A stretch of DNA of 64,000 bases from Mycobacterium asiaticum DSM 44297. Lineage in GTDB: Bacteria; Actinomycetota; Actinomycetes; Mycobacteriales; Mycobacteriaceae. Location of the stretch: assembly GCF_000613245.1 (NCBI RefSeq), contig NZ_HG964936.1, forward strand, positions 741,493-805,492, read 5' to 3'. Below the pieces are notes generated by a model. The model was given only the letters and a program-made list of their open reading frames with translations. It did no database searches and was not told the origin of the DNA. Below are positions 18,286 to 28,235 of this stretch, piece by piece. Within the stretch, counting starts at the first letter, position 1. The number at the start of each line of letters is the position of its first letter. The translations under genes and the position numbers were made by a program.

Positions 18286-20869
18286 TCAGTGCCGCTTGAG
18301 CCGAATGCGCCACCACACGACACCGGAGTACACCACCGACAGCACCGCCAGCATCGCCATGTCGAACAGCCACGCGCTGCGGGTGTGCGCCCAGTGGCTG
18401 TCCTCGGGGCTCAGCGAACCGGGCACCAGCTCGCGCAGGTTCACCGTGGCGGCCGACGCCGCATAACCCCAGCGCGCGGGGATCACCCAGGACATCTGGT
18501 CGAGGAAGATGCGGTTGGTCACCGGGATCATCCCGCCGGCGAGCACCAGCTGCAGCATCAGCGACACCACCAGCAGCGGCATGATCTGCTCGTTGGACCG
18601 CGCGATCGACGACAGCACCAACCCCAGGATCGCCGACGCTACGCAGGTGGCGGCGACGGTGGCGAACAGTTCGAGGCTCGCGTTGCCCAGCACCAGGGCT
18701 TTCTGGGTGGGAGCCCCCTTGCCCACCACCACGATGGTGGTGGCGATCGCGGCCTGCAGCACCGCGAACACGAAGAACACCGTGAGCTTGGCGCCCAGAT
18801 AGGCCCAGGTGGACAGGCCGACCGCCTGTTCGCGTTTGAAGATCGCGCGTTCGCCGATCAGGTCGCGGATGGTCAGCGCGGTACCCATGAAGACCGCGGC
18901 GATGGACAGCAACGTCAGGATCTGAGCGGCCTCGTCCGGTGTGTTGCTGGTGGGGGAGGCCACCCGGAACCCGCTGTCACCCGGCACGGTCAGCGACAGC
19001 CCGCCCAGGATGAACGGCAGGATCGCCAGGAATACGAAGTAGGCGCGGTCGGCGACGACCAGCCGCACCTGGCGGCGGGTGATCGTGGAGAACTGCCGCC
19101 GGACACTGGTGTGCGCGGGCGCGCCCAGGTCGGCCGGCGCCGGTTCGGGCGCGGTCGGCGGCGGCTGCCGCTGCGCCAGGAAGCGGCGATTGGCCTCCTC
19201 GGGATCGGCGCCCACCTTGGCGAAGATGTGCGCCCAGTTCGTCGTGCCCATCACGTCGCCGATCTGGCCCGGCGGACCCAGGTACGCCGTCTTCCCGCCG
19301 GGCGCCATCAGCAGCACTTGGTCACATACGTCGAGGTAGGTCAGCGAGTGGGTGACCACCAGCACCACCCGGCCGGCGTCGGCGAGTTGCCGCAGCATCG
19401 TCATCACCTGCAGGTCCAGCGCCGGGTCCAGCCCCGACGTCGGCTCGTCCAGGATGAGCAGCGACGGGCCGGTGAGCAGTTCCAGTGCGACCGATGCGCG
19501 CTTGCGCTGGCCGCCGGAGAGGTTGTCCACCCTGGTGTCGGCGTGCTTGGTCAATCCCAGTTCGTCGAGCACCTGCGCCACCACTTGGGCGCGGTCTTCT
19601 TTGCTGGTGTCGGGCGGCAGCCGCAGTTCCGCCGCGTAATTGAGCGCCTGATTGACCGTCAGTTGGCGGTGTACGACATCGTCCTGCGGCACCATTCCGA
19701 TCCGGCTGCGCAGGGATGCGTACTGCTGATGAATGTCGTGACCCTCGAAGGTCACCGTGCCGGCACTGGGCGTGGTGTATCCGGCGATCAGCCGGGACAG
19801 CGTGCTCTTGCCGGCGCCCGAGCCGCCGATGATCGCGGTCAGCGTCCCGGGCCGCGCGGTCATCGCCACGTTGTCCAGCAACCGATTGCCGTTGATGGTG
19901 AACTGGATGTCGCGAACCTCGAGGCCGCCGGTCCGGGCCGCGGCTTCGGTGCGGCGCACCAGGATGCCACCGACAAAGGCCAGGTCGACGTTGCCGATGG
20001 TGACCACGTCACCCTCGGACAGGATTGCCGACCCGACCCGGATGCCATTGACGAACGTCCCGTTGATGCTGTCCAGGTCGCGGATCTCGGCGCCGACCGG
20101 CGTCGGGGTCAGGGTCGCGTGATACCGGGACGCCAGTACGTCGTTGACGACGATGTCGTTCTCGGGTGCCCGCCCGATGCGCGCCGCCGCGGATGGTTGG
20201 GCTTGGCCGGGCCCGACGGTGGGAGCCTTGACGGTGCCGGTGGCCAATTGCGAGACGGTGGTGTCGTGGGTCGGCGGTCCGGGGGGTGCCAGGTTGGGCT
20301 GCGCGGCTTGGGTGGGGGGTGCCAGGTTGGGCTGCGCGGCCTGGGTGGGGGGTTGCAGGTTGGGCTGGGCCGCCTGCGTGGGCGGCAGCGGGGCCTGCGG
20401 CTGGCGGCCCGCGCGGGGAGCCTGGGGCGGGATGGTCGGGATGGCCGCGGTACGTTGCGCGCCGCCGGACTGCGCCGGCGTGGTTGGCGCCGGGGGACCC
20501 AGCGGGTGGCGCGATCACGGCTAGGCGCTCGGTCGGCGGCAGGGCGCCGACGTTGCCCTGCCGGTGGCCGACCTCGAAGGTAATGCGCGGGCCGTCCGGA
20601 GCGCCGAGGTTGACGGACTGACCGTCCTGAATGTCGAGCCCCGGAATCCGTTTGCCGTTGAGGAAGATTCCGCTGTGCGAGCTGTTGTCGACCGCGACCC
20701 AGCGGCCCCGCTCGAACCGCAGGATGAGGTGGGCGCGAGCGATTAACGGGTGCGCGACCCTCAGGTCCGCGCGAAGATCGCTGCCCACCACCACATCTGG
20801 CCCAGCGGCGAAGTCGCGGTGTGAACGCGCCGACCGAACTGTCAACACAGGACCTGGGTTTGGGCTCAT
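18286..20869 (-). pseudogene. FHA-FHA-ABC transporter, paralogue B, with a frameshift in the linker
   Basis: The 5' part (from ATG 20869) encodes FHA1, and a second frame ending at 18286 encodes FHA2, ABC ATPase and permease highly similar to paralogues A and C. The frames meet in the Pro-rich linker. Removing one G from the G5 run at 20492-20496 (CCCCC on the coding strand) restores a continuous ~860-residue protein. The ATPase has GGSGAGKSTLSRL, LSGGQRKRASV and LLILDEPTSGLDP. FHA1 has GSDLRADL and ARAH instead of GR and SxxH; FHA2 is intact (GRAPENDI, SRYH). As sequenced, translation would give an FHA1 fragment, and the rest could start only at weak internal codons such as TTG 20247. A base-call error is possible. 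Confidence 0.8.
20281..20379 (-). repeat. Three 33-bp tandem repeats in the linker of paralogue B
   Basis: Units at 20281-20313, 20314-20346 and 20347-20379 encode repeats of TQAAQPNL(A/Q)PP on the minus strand. The first two are nearly identical and the third has diverged. They make an 11-residue periodic, Pro/Gln/Ala-rich flexible linker between FHA1 and FHA2. Confidence 0.9.
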
Positions 20870-20897
20870 TAGCTCACCCTAGAGGCGCAAGCCCGGG

Positions 20898-23522
20898 TTA
20901 CCGGCGCTTTAACCGAATCCTCCACCACACGATCGAGCTGTAGACGATGCACAACACCGCGAGCATGGCCATGTCGAACAACCAGGCGCTCTTGGTGTGG
21001 TTCCAGTGCTGGTCTTTGGGGTCGGTCGGGCCGGGTGTGAGGCGGTGGGTGTCGATGGTCGACGAGGCCGCCGCATAACCCCACCGGGCCGGTGTGGCCC
21101 AAGACAATTGGTCGAGGCCGGTGCGGTTGGTCACCCAGATCATGCCGCCGGAGAACACCAACTGAGACATGATCGCGGTGACCAGCAGCGGCATGATCTG
21201 GTCCTGGGACTTCGCGATCGCCGACAGCGCCATGCCGAGAATGGCCGACGTGACACAGGTTGCTGCGACGGTGACGAACAGCTCGAATCGGACGTCGAAG
21301 AGCAGCACGGGGCCCGAGAGCGGTTTGCCCCAGCCGACCACCGCGATCGTGGTGGAGATCGCGGCCTGCATGGTCGCGAACGCGCAGAACACCACGATCT
21401 TGGCGGCCAGATAGGCGCCGGTGGACAGGCCTACCGCTTGTTCCCGCCGGAAGATCGGCCGCTCGCCGACCAGGTCGCGGATGGTCAGGGCGGTACCCAT
21501 GAACACGGCGCCGACGTTGAGCATGACCAGGATCTGGCCGGGCTGGTTGGGCGCGCTGCTGAGCGGATCGGCCATGTCGAAGCCGGTCTTGCCGCGAACC
21601 GTCAGGGTCAGCACACCGATGAGGAACGGCAGCAGCGCGAGGAACACGGTGTAGCCACGATCCGAAATGACCAGTCGCACCTGGCGGCGCGCGATCGTGG
21701 AGAACTGGCGCAACCCGCTGTTGTGCACCGGTTCACCGAGATCGGCCGCCGGGCTGGACTCCGGCGGGCGGTCCGGTCCGCCCCGGTTGCCTTCCAGGAA
21801 ACGGCGGTTGGCCTCGTCCGGGTCGGCGCCCACTTTGGTGAAGATGTCGGCCCAGTTGGTGGTGCCCATCGCGGCACCGATCTCATCGGGCGGGCCCAGG
21901 AACGCCGTCTTGCCGCCGGGGGCCAGTAGCAGGATCTGGTCGCACACGTCGAGGTAGGACACCGAGTGCGTCACCACCAACACCACACGCCCGGCATCGG
22001 CGAGCTGGCGCAGCATCATCATCACCTGGCGGTCCAGCGCCGGGTCCAGCCCCGAGGTCGGCTCGTCCAGGATCAGCAGCGAGGGCCCGGTGAGCAGCTC
22101 CAGGGCCACCGAGGCTCGCTTGCGCTGGCCGCCGGACAACTTGTCGACGCGGGTGTCGGCGTGCTTGGTGAGCTCGAGCTCTTCGAGGACCTGGGCCACT
22201 ACCTGGGCGCGGTCGGCCTTGCTGGTGTCGGGCGGCAGCCGCAGCTCGGCGGCATACCCGAGGGCCTGGTTGACCGTCAGCTGGCGGTGCACCACGTCGT
22301 CCTGCGGGACCATGCCGACCCGGCTGCGCAGCGACGCATACTCGGCGTGGATGTCGTGGCCCTCGAAGGTCACGTTGCCGGTGGTGGGGCTGGTGTAGCC
22401 GGCGATCAGGCGCGACAGCGTCGACTTGCCGGCGCCGGACCCGCCGATGATCGCGGTCAGGGTGCCGGGCCGCGCGGTCAGCGAGATGTGGTCGAGCAGT
22501 TGCTTGCCGCCCTCGACGGTGAAGGTGACCGAGTTGACCTCCAGGCCGCCGGTGCGAGAGGCGACCGCAGTGCGGCGGACCAGCGTCCCGCCGGTGAAGA
22601 CCAGGTCAACATTGCCGATCGTGACCTGATCGCCCTCGGTGAGGATCGCCGACCCGACCCGGACACCGTTGACGAACGTGCCGTTGACGCTGTTGTTGTC
22701 CCGGATCTCCGCGCCCAGCGGCGTCAGCGTCAAAAACGCGTGGTGGCGCGATGCGAGGACGTCCTGGATGACGATGTCGTTGTCGGTGGAACGACCGATC
22801 GTGACGGAGTTCGCCGGTATCTCATGTGAGCCGGTCCGGGTCAGCAGCGCCTGGAACATCTTGGTGGCGATATTTCCCTGCTCGGGGGGCCTGGTGATGT
22901 TCGCGGGCGGGATCGGTTGGCGCGGGGCCGATCTCGGCGGGGCGGGCGCGAAGTTCGGTGACGACGGCGGCGGTCCGCTCACCGGATAGCCCGGCGGGGC
23001 CCAAGGCGCGTTGCCGCTGCTGGGATACATAGGTTGCGCAGGCGGCGGTGGCGGCGGGCCGCCGGGGAGCGGCCGGCTCGGCGGCGGGCCGGCCCAGGCC
23101 GGTTGGCGTCCGGACGGCGGTGGTGGGGGTGGGGGACCGCCGGGCCCGGGCGCGGCCGCCGGTTGGATGATCGGCAGCGACTCGGTCTGCGGCGGCCGGC
23201 CGGCCGGTCCGCGATGCCGTCCGACTTCGAAGGTCAGCAGCGGCCCGTCCGGGTTCCCGATGTTGACGGTCTGGCCGTCGGTGATGTCGACCACCGGGAT
23301 CCGGCGACCGTTGGCGTAGGTGCCGTTGAGGGAGTTGTTGTCGATCGCCAGCCAGCGGCCCTGATCGAAGCGCAGCAGCAGATGGGCGCGCGAGATCAAC
23401 GGATGGGTAATGCGCATGTCGGCCCGTAGGTCACGGCCAACTACAACGTCGTGGCCCGCCGCGAAGGTACGTTCCGACCCGTCGTGGCGAACGGTCAGCG
23501 TAGGCGGGGCGGGAGGGGGCAT
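20898..23522 (-). CDS. FHA-FHA-ABC transporter, paralogue A (Rv1747 type)
   Basis: An ~874-residue protein, the first gene of the tandem set. FHA1 is complete (GRDLRADM, SRAH, NGTYANG). A long Pro-rich linker (~110-215) includes PPPPPPSGRQPAWAGPP. FHA2 is complete (GRSTDNDI, SRHH, NGTFVNG). The ATPase carries GGSGAGKSTLSRL, LSGGQRKRASV and LLILDEPTSGLDP, and the C-terminal ABC2 permease has about six helices. The ATG at 23522 is chosen because it aligns with the starts of paralogues B and C; TTG 23531 is also possible. It lies 30 bases behind the oxidoreductase gene on the same strand, so a four-gene transcript is likely. Kinase-dependent control is inferred from Rv1747. Confidence 0.9.
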   Translation of the reverse strand: MPPPAPPTLTVRHDGSERTFAAGHDVVVGRDLRADMRITHPLISRAHLLLRFDQGRWLAIDNNSLNGTYANGRRIPVVDITDGQTVNIGNPDGPLLTFEVGRHRGPAGRPPQTESLPIIQPAAAPGPGGPPPPPPPSGRQPAWAGPPPSRPLPGGPPPPPPAQPMYPSSGNAPWAPPGYPVSGPPPSSPNFAPAPPRSAPRQPIPPANITRPPEQGNIATKMFQALLTRTGSHEIPANSVTIGRSTDNDIVIQDVLASRHHAFLTLTPLGAEIRDNNSVNGTFVNGVRVGSAILTEGDQVTIGNVDLVFTGGTLVRRTAVASRTGGLEVNSVTFTVEGGKQLLDHISLTARPGTLTAIIGGSGAGKSTLSRLIAGYTSPTTGNVTFEGHDIHAEYASLRSRVGMVPQDDVVHRQLTVNQALGYAAELRLPPDTSKADRAQVVAQVLEELELTKHADTRVDKLSGGQRKRASVALELLTGPSLLILDEPTSGLDPALDRQVMMMLRQLADAGRVVLVVTHSVSYLDVCDQILLLAPGGKTAFLGPPDEIGAAMGTTNWADIFTKVGADPDEANRRFLEGNRGGPDRPPESSPAADLGEPVHNSGLRQFSTIARRQVRLVISDRGYTVFLALLPFLIGVLTLTVRGKTGFDMADPLSSAPNQPGQILVMLNVGAVFMGTALTIRDLVGERPIFRREQAVGLSTGAYLAAKIVVFCAFATMQAAISTTIAVVGWGKPLSGPVLLFDVRFELFVTVAATCVTSAILGMALSAIAKSQDQIMPLLVTAIMSQLVFSGGMIWVTNRTGLDQLSWATPARWGYAAASSTIDTHRLTPGPTDPKDQHWNHTKSAWLFDMAMLAVLCIVYSSIVWWRIRLKRR

Positions 23523-23552
23523 CGCTGACAACTTTAGCCGGTCGAGCCGTGG

Positions 23553-24749
23553 TTACGGCTTGTCAGGCGCGCCGGTCACCACACAGTGGGTGCGGCGATA
23601 GATGGTCGGCATGCACTGATTGCAGTGCGTGCACGCCGACCGGGTGTGCGCACCGTCGGCCGCGATCCGGTTGATCAAGTCGGGCTCGGCCAGCAGCGCA
23701 CGAGCCATCGCGACGAACTGGAATCCCTCGGCCATGGCGAGGTCCATCGTCTCCCGGTTGGTGATGCCGCCGAGCAGAATCAGCGGCAGTTTCAGCTCAG
23801 CGCGGAACAGTTTGGCTTCCCGCAGCAGGTAGGCCTCGTGGTAGGGATACTCGCGCAGGAACTTCTTACCCGTCATGCGCATCCCCCAGCGCAGCGGCGG
23901 TTTGAACGCGCCGGCGAACTGCTTGATGGGCGCGTCGCCGCGGAACAGATACATCGGGTTGACCAGCGAGCTGCCGGCGGTGAGCTCGATCGCGTCCAGC
24001 CCTCCGTCCTCCTCCAGCCACTTCGCCGTGGTCACGGCCTCGTCGGTGCTGATGCCGCCGCGGATGCCGTCGGACATGTTCAGTTTTGCCGTCACCGCGA
24101 TCTGGCGCGGTCCCTGGTCCACGGCACGGCGCACGGCCAGCACCAGTCCGCGGGCCACCTTTGCGCGGTTGGCCAGCGACCCGCCGAACTCGTCGGTGCG
24201 ACGGTTGATCAACGGGCTGAGGAACGAACTCGCCAGGTAGTTGTGGCCGAGATGGATCTCGACGGCGTCGAAGCCGGCCTCCACGGCGAACCGGGCCGCT
24301 TTGGCATGATCGGCCAGCACGTCATCGATGTCGTCGCGGTTGGCTTTACGGGCGAACCGCATCGCGATCGGATTGAAGAACCGCACCGGGGCCAGGGCGG
24401 TGGCCTTGTTGGACTTGGCGTTGGCCACCGGCCCGGCGTGGCCGATCTGGGCGCTGACCGCGGCCCCTTCCGCGTGGACGGCGTCGGTGAGCCGGCGCAG
24501 CCCCGGCACCGCCTCCGGACGCATCCACAGCCCGTTCCCTTCGGTGCGTCCGCCGGGGGAGACCGCGCAGTAGGCGACGGTGGTCATCCCCACCCCGCCG
24601 GCCGCGGGCAGGCGGTGGTACTCGATGAGGTCGTCGGTCACCAGCGCGTCGGGCGTGCGAGCTTCGAACGTCGCGGCCTTGATGATTCGGTTGCGCAGCG
24701 TCAGCGGACCGAGCTTGGCCGGGCTGAACACGTCTGGGGCTGCAGACAT
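23553..24749 (-). CDS. NADH:flavin oxidoreductase, old yellow enzyme family (Rv3359-like)
   Basis: A 398-residue FMN TIM-barrel enzyme. Recognisable are FSPAKLGPLTLRNRIIKAA at the N-terminus, the active-site segment EIHLGHNYLASSFLSPLINRRTDEFGGSL, and the C-terminal phosphate-binding FVAMARALLAEPDLINR. A Cys cluster, CTHCNQCMPT...C, near the C-terminus resembles the Fe-S motif of the 2,4-dienoyl-CoA-reductase branch, although the protein lacks the extra C-terminal domains. The substrate is unknown. It is divergent from folD (37 bases) and upstream of the three ABC genes. Confidence 0.9.
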   Translation of the reverse strand: MSAAPDVFSPAKLGPLTLRNRIIKAATFEARTPDALVTDDLIEYHRLPAAGGVGMTTVAYCAVSPGGRTEGNGLWMRPEAVPGLRRLTDAVHAEGAAVSAQIGHAGPVANAKSNKATALAPVRFFNPIAMRFARKANRDDIDDVLADHAKAARFAVEAGFDAVEIHLGHNYLASSFLSPLINRRTDEFGGSLANRAKVARGLVLAVRRAVDQGPRQIAVTAKLNMSDGIRGGISTDEAVTTAKWLEEDGGLDAIELTAGSSLVNPMYLFRGDAPIKQFAGAFKPPLRWGMRMTGKKFLREYPYHEAYLLREAKLFRAELKLPLILLGGITNRETMDLAMAEGFQFVAMARALLAEPDLINRIAADGAHTRSACTHCNQCMPTIYRRTHCVVTGAPDKP

Positions 24750-24786
24750 ACCGGGAGCCTAATCGCGGCATGCCAGACTGTCAGTC

Positions 24787-25632
24787 GTGGGCGCAATCAC
24801 GCTGGACGGCAAGGCCACCCGCGACGAGATCTTCGTCGACCTCAAACAACGGGTTGCCGCACTGACCGAGTCGGGTCGCACGCCCGGCCTGGGCACCATC
24901 CTGGTCGGCGAGGATCCCGGGTCGCAGGCCTATGTGCGCGGCAAGCACGCCGACTGCGCGAAGGTGGGCATCACGTCGATCCGTCGCGACCTGCCGGCCG
25001 ACATCTCCACGGAAACGCTCAACGAGACCATCGACGAGCTGAACGCCAACCCCGACTGCACCGGCTACATCGTGCAGTTGCCGCTGCCCAAGCACCTCGA
25101 CGAGAACGCGGCCCTCGAGCGCGTCGACCCCGATAAGGACGCCGACGGGCTGCACCCCACCAACCTGGGCCGGCTGGTGCTCAACACGCCGGCGTCGCTG
25201 CCGTGCACCCCGCGCGGCATCGTGCATCTGCTGCGGCGCTACGACATCGAACTCGCCGGGGCCCACGTCGTCGTCATCGGCCGCGGTGTGACGGTGGGCC
25301 GCCCGCTCGGGTTGCTGCTCACCCGCCGCTCCGAAAACGCCACGGTCACGTTGTGCCACACCAAGACTCGCGATCTGGCAGCCCTGACCAAGCAGGCCGA
25401 CATCATCGTGGCCGCCGTCGGCGCGCCGCACCTGCTGACCGCCGACATGGTGCGGCCCGGCGCCGCCGTTGTCGACGTCGGCGTCAGCCGGGTGGACGGC
25501 AAGCTCACCGGCGACGTGCACCCCGATGTGTGGGATGTCGCCGGCCACGTGTCGCCCAACCCCGGCGGCGTCGGGCCCTTGACCCGCGCCTTCCTGCTCA
25601 CCAACGTCGTCGAGCTGGCCGAACAGCAATGA
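24787..25632 (+). CDS. folD: Bifunctional methylenetetrahydrofolate dehydrogenase/cyclohydrolase FolD
   Basis: A 281-residue enzyme interconverting 5,10-methylene-, methenyl- and 10-formyl-tetrahydrofolate with NADP. The signatures are the substrate-binding [14 protein letters not shown] (Tyr and Lys), the loop [16 protein letters not shown], and the NADP motif [17 protein letters not shown]. The C-terminal signature is [15 protein letters not shown]. The start is GTG at 24787. The length equals that of M. tuberculosis FolD. The stop overlaps the next start (ATGA). Confidence 0.95.
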   Translation: MGAITLDGKATRDEIFVDLKQRVAALTESGRTPGLGTILVGEDPGSQAYVRGKHADCAKVGITSIRRDLPADISTETLNETIDELNANPDCTGYIVQLPLPKHLDENAALERVDPDKDADGLHPTNLGRLVLNTPASLPCTPRGIVHLLRRYDIELAGAHVVVIGRGVTVGRPLGLLLTRRSENATVTLCHTKTRDLAALTKQADIIVAAVGAPHLLTADMVRPGAAVVDVGVSRVDGKLTGDVHPDVWDVAGHVSPNPGGVGPLTRAFLLTNVVELAEQQ

Positions 25633-25922
25633 CGGTTCGGGCCATTCTGGGGCGCGTCTTGCGCGCCCAATGGCCGATCCTGCTCGTCGGGCTCATTTTT
25701 CTGGTGGCGTTCGTGCTGGCCGGCGCGAACTTCTGGCGTCGCGGCGCCCTGCTGATCGGCATCGGTGTCGGCGTTGCCGCCGTGCTGCGGCTGGCCCTGC
25801 CCGACGAGCGCGCCGGCCTGCTGGTGGTGCGCAGCAGGGGCACCGACTTCCTCACGACGGCGTCGGTCGGCGCCGCGATGGTCTATGTCGCGTGGACGAT
25901 CGACCCGCTGGGGACCGGTTAG
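25629..25922 (+). CDS. DUF3017 small membrane protein (Rv3355c-like)
   Basis: A 97-residue protein with three hydrophobic helices (about residues 15-32, 38-55 and 73-92) and a short charged loop ([15 protein letters not shown]). It is translationally coupled to folD (ATG inside the folD stop). The function is unknown. The family is widespread next to folD in actinobacteria. Its TAG overlaps the stop of the convergent DUF732 gene by four bases. Confidence 0.85.
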   Translation: MTVRAILGRVLRAQWPILLVGLIFLVAFVLAGANFWRRGALLIGIGVGVAAVLRLALPDERAGLLVVRSRGTDFLTTASVGAAMVYVAWTIDPLGTG

Positions 25923-26329
25923 AACCCAGGCAGCCCCGGAATGCCTGACAAGCCGGGGATCTGTTGCAGACCGCCCGGGATGTTGCCGCTGGCCACGTCG
26001 GCCATCACCGACGGGCAGTACATCTGGATCGCGATGGTGGTGAACATGCTCGCCATCTCGGGCGACATGCCGTTGCTGCCGCGGATGCGGCTGGCCGCCG
26101 CGGCGAAATTCCCGCCCGGCTGGGCCAGCATCGGACACACGGACTGGCCGAGTGCTTCTGCGTTGATCGGGTCGCCGTAGTTCACGCCGGCATTGCTCAG
26201 CGCGGTGATGAAGGCGTCGTCAATGGGACTCGCCTCGGCAGGGGCGGCGAACGCCGCGGCCGCGGTCAGCATGCCCGCGGTTCCCGCCAATAGGCGAACG
26301 GTCAGTGGCTGGTAACGCCATGTCTTCAT
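25919..26329 (-). CDS. Secreted DUF732 protein (Rv3354-like)
   Basis: A 136-residue protein with a Sec-type signal peptide (MKTWRYQPLTVRLL..., hydrophobic core AGMLTAAAAFAA, cleavage near APAEA-SP). It is followed by a DUF732 domain with the paired cysteines in GQSVCPML and MYCPSVM, probably a disulfide. The tail is Gly/Pro-rich ([13 protein letters not shown]). The start ATG at 26329 is preceded by GGGAG. Function unknown. The 245 bases upstream (26330-26574) have no recognisable gene. Confidence 0.88.
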   Translation of the reverse strand: MKTWRYQPLTVRLLAGTAGMLTAAAAFAAPAEASPIDDAFITALSNAGVNYGDPINAEALGQSVCPMLAQPGGNFAAAASRIRGSNGMSPEMASMFTTIAIQMYCPSVMADVASGNIPGGLQQIPGLSGIPGLPGF

Positions 26330-26574
26330 GTCTGCTCCCTCATTGATGTCGAGAGCACCCAGGACTCCCAGCGGCACTCCAGTGAACGCTATGAACCTTT
26401 GTCGACGGCGGTCTCGTTCGGGACACGATGACATAAAGCTTTGGCTTTCGAGGCGCTTGTCGCTGGCTAGCAAACACGGCATCGATTAACGGGTCCGCGG
26501 CCAACAACACGATCTTGTCACGCTGTGCGCGACACGTTGGCGGACAGAGCTGTTAGCGGCCGCGGCGATCAACA

Positions 26575-28011
26575 ATGCGGTTCATGATCTCTCGCCAGGC
26601 TTTTCTGCGCGGTGCGGTCGGTGCGGTGGCGACCTCCGCGCTGTTTCCGGCGGCACTGGTCCGGGCGGAACCGGCCGGTGCCTGGAGCAGTTTGGCTTCT
26701 TCCATCGGCGGAAAAGTGCTGCTGCCCACCGATCCCGCCTTCAGCACCGGCAAACAGATTTTCAACTCGAACTACAACGCGTCGAGCCCCGCGGCCGTAG
26801 TCGTGGTCACCACGCAGGCCGACGTGGAGAAGGCGGTGGCCTTCGCCGCGGCCAACAAGCTCAAGATCGCCCCGCGCGGCGGCGGGCACTCCTACATCGG
26901 CGCGTCGGCCGCCAACGGCACCATGGTGCTCGACCTGCGCGGGCTGACCGGCGGAGTGAATGTGGACAGTGCCGCGGGCACCGTCACGGTCCCGGCCGGG
27001 ACTAGCCTGTCCGCGGTGCAACAGGCCCTCGCCGGGGCCGGGCGGGCCATTCCGACCGGCAGCTGCCCCACGGTGGGTGTAGCGGGGCTGACGCTGGGCG
27101 GTGGGATGGGAGCCGATTCCCGCCATGCGGGCCTGGCGTGCGACGCGTTGCGCTCGGCCACCGTGGTGTTGCCCAACGGCCAGGTGGTCACCGCGTCAGC
27201 CGACGAGCACCCCGACCTCTTCTGGGGCCTGCGGGGCGGCGGCGGTGGCAACTTCGGGGTGGTCACCTCGATGACGTTCACCACGTTCGCCACTTCCGAC
27301 TCCGACGTGGTGCGCGTCGTGTTCGCTCCGTCGGCGGCGCCTCAGGTGCTGACCGGCTGGCAGGCATGGCTGGCCCAAGCCGACCGCAACACCTGGGGCC
27401 TGGTCGACCTCTCCGTCAACGGAACGCAAGGTGATTGCCACGTGCTGGCCACGTGTCCGGCGGGTACCGGCGCGGCGGTGACCGATGCGATCAAGGCGGC
27501 CGTTGGGGCCCAACCCACCGCGACCGAACACAAGACGCTGAGCCAGATGGATCTGGTCACCTATCTGGCCGGGGGCAGCGCGGCGAGCTCGCCGCGTGGG
27601 TTCGTGGCGGGCTCCGACGTGATCGGCACGATGACTTCCGCTGCGGCGCAGGCCATCGTCTCAGCGATCGGAAAATACCCGCCCGCTGGGGGACGGGCAT
27701 CGGTGATCGTCGACACGCTCAGCGGCGCCGTCGGCGACGTGGATCCTGCGGCATCGGCGTTTCCGTGGCGACGGCACTCCGCCGTCGCGCAGTGGTATGT
27801 CGAAACCGGGAACGGTCAGACGTCCACCGCGAGCACCTGGGTGGCCACCGCACACCAGACCGTGCAACAGTTTTCGGCCGGTGGTTACGTCAATTACCTG
27901 GAGCCCAACACGCAGGCGTCGCGGTACTTCGGGCCGAACCTCGCGCAATTGACCGCCGTCCGGCAGCGCTATGACCCGGACGGTTTGATGTACTCCGGTC
28001 TGACCTTCTAG
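26575..28011 (+). CDS. Secreted-type FAD-linked oxidase, berberine-bridge family
   Basis: A 478-residue VAO/BBE-fold flavoprotein. It has an N-terminal export signal (SRQAFLRGAVGAVATSALFPAALVRA); only one Arg of a twin-Arg motif is visible, so Tat export is uncertain. The FAD-binding part includes PRGGGHSY with His105 and PTGSCPTVGVAG with Cys164, the two residues that bind FAD covalently in bicovalent oxidases. The C-terminal NYLEPNTQASRYFGPNLAQL is the BBE domain that ends the family. Such enzymes oxidise sugars or alcohols and release H2O2; the substrate is unknown. The start has no clear ribosome site (ATG 26584 is possible). Confidence 0.85.
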   Translation: MRFMISRQAFLRGAVGAVATSALFPAALVRAEPAGAWSSLASSIGGKVLLPTDPAFSTGKQIFNSNYNASSPAAVVVVTTQADVEKAVAFAAANKLKIAPRGGGHSYIGASAANGTMVLDLRGLTGGVNVDSAAGTVTVPAGTSLSAVQQALAGAGRAIPTGSCPTVGVAGLTLGGGMGADSRHAGLACDALRSATVVLPNGQVVTASADEHPDLFWGLRGGGGGNFGVVTSMTFTTFATSDSDVVRVVFAPSAAPQVLTGWQAWLAQADRNTWGLVDLSVNGTQGDCHVLATCPAGTGAAVTDAIKAAVGAQPTATEHKTLSQMDLVTYLAGGSAASSPRGFVAGSDVIGTMTSAAAQAIVSAIGKYPPAGGRASVIVDTLSGAVGDVDPAASAFPWRRHSAVAQWYVETGNGQTSTASTWVATAHQTVQQFSAGGYVNYLEPNTQASRYFGPNLAQLTAVRQRYDPDGLMYSGLTF

Positions 28012-28235
28012 GGGCCGTCACGTACGGAACAATTGCTCCGTCGGAACGCTGATGTGCATTCTGCACAGGGCTTTGTGCAGTTTGCATGAGCTACCTAAAT
28101 TTATTGGCGAATTCGCCATTTCCCGCCCAGGATGCTGGTGAAATCTAACCCACAGGACTGCTGGGCCGGGGGTCTCCGCAAGGACTGCTGAAATCCGCAA
28201 GCAACGCGGTGTGCACATCCTGAAGGGATTCGGTC

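Noticed and set aside
18289..20583. 764-codon plus-strand open frame across ABC paralogue B
   Set aside because: Antisense of a gene with clear FHA, Walker and permease sequence; composition is shadow-like. Similar shadows occur over the other paralogues.
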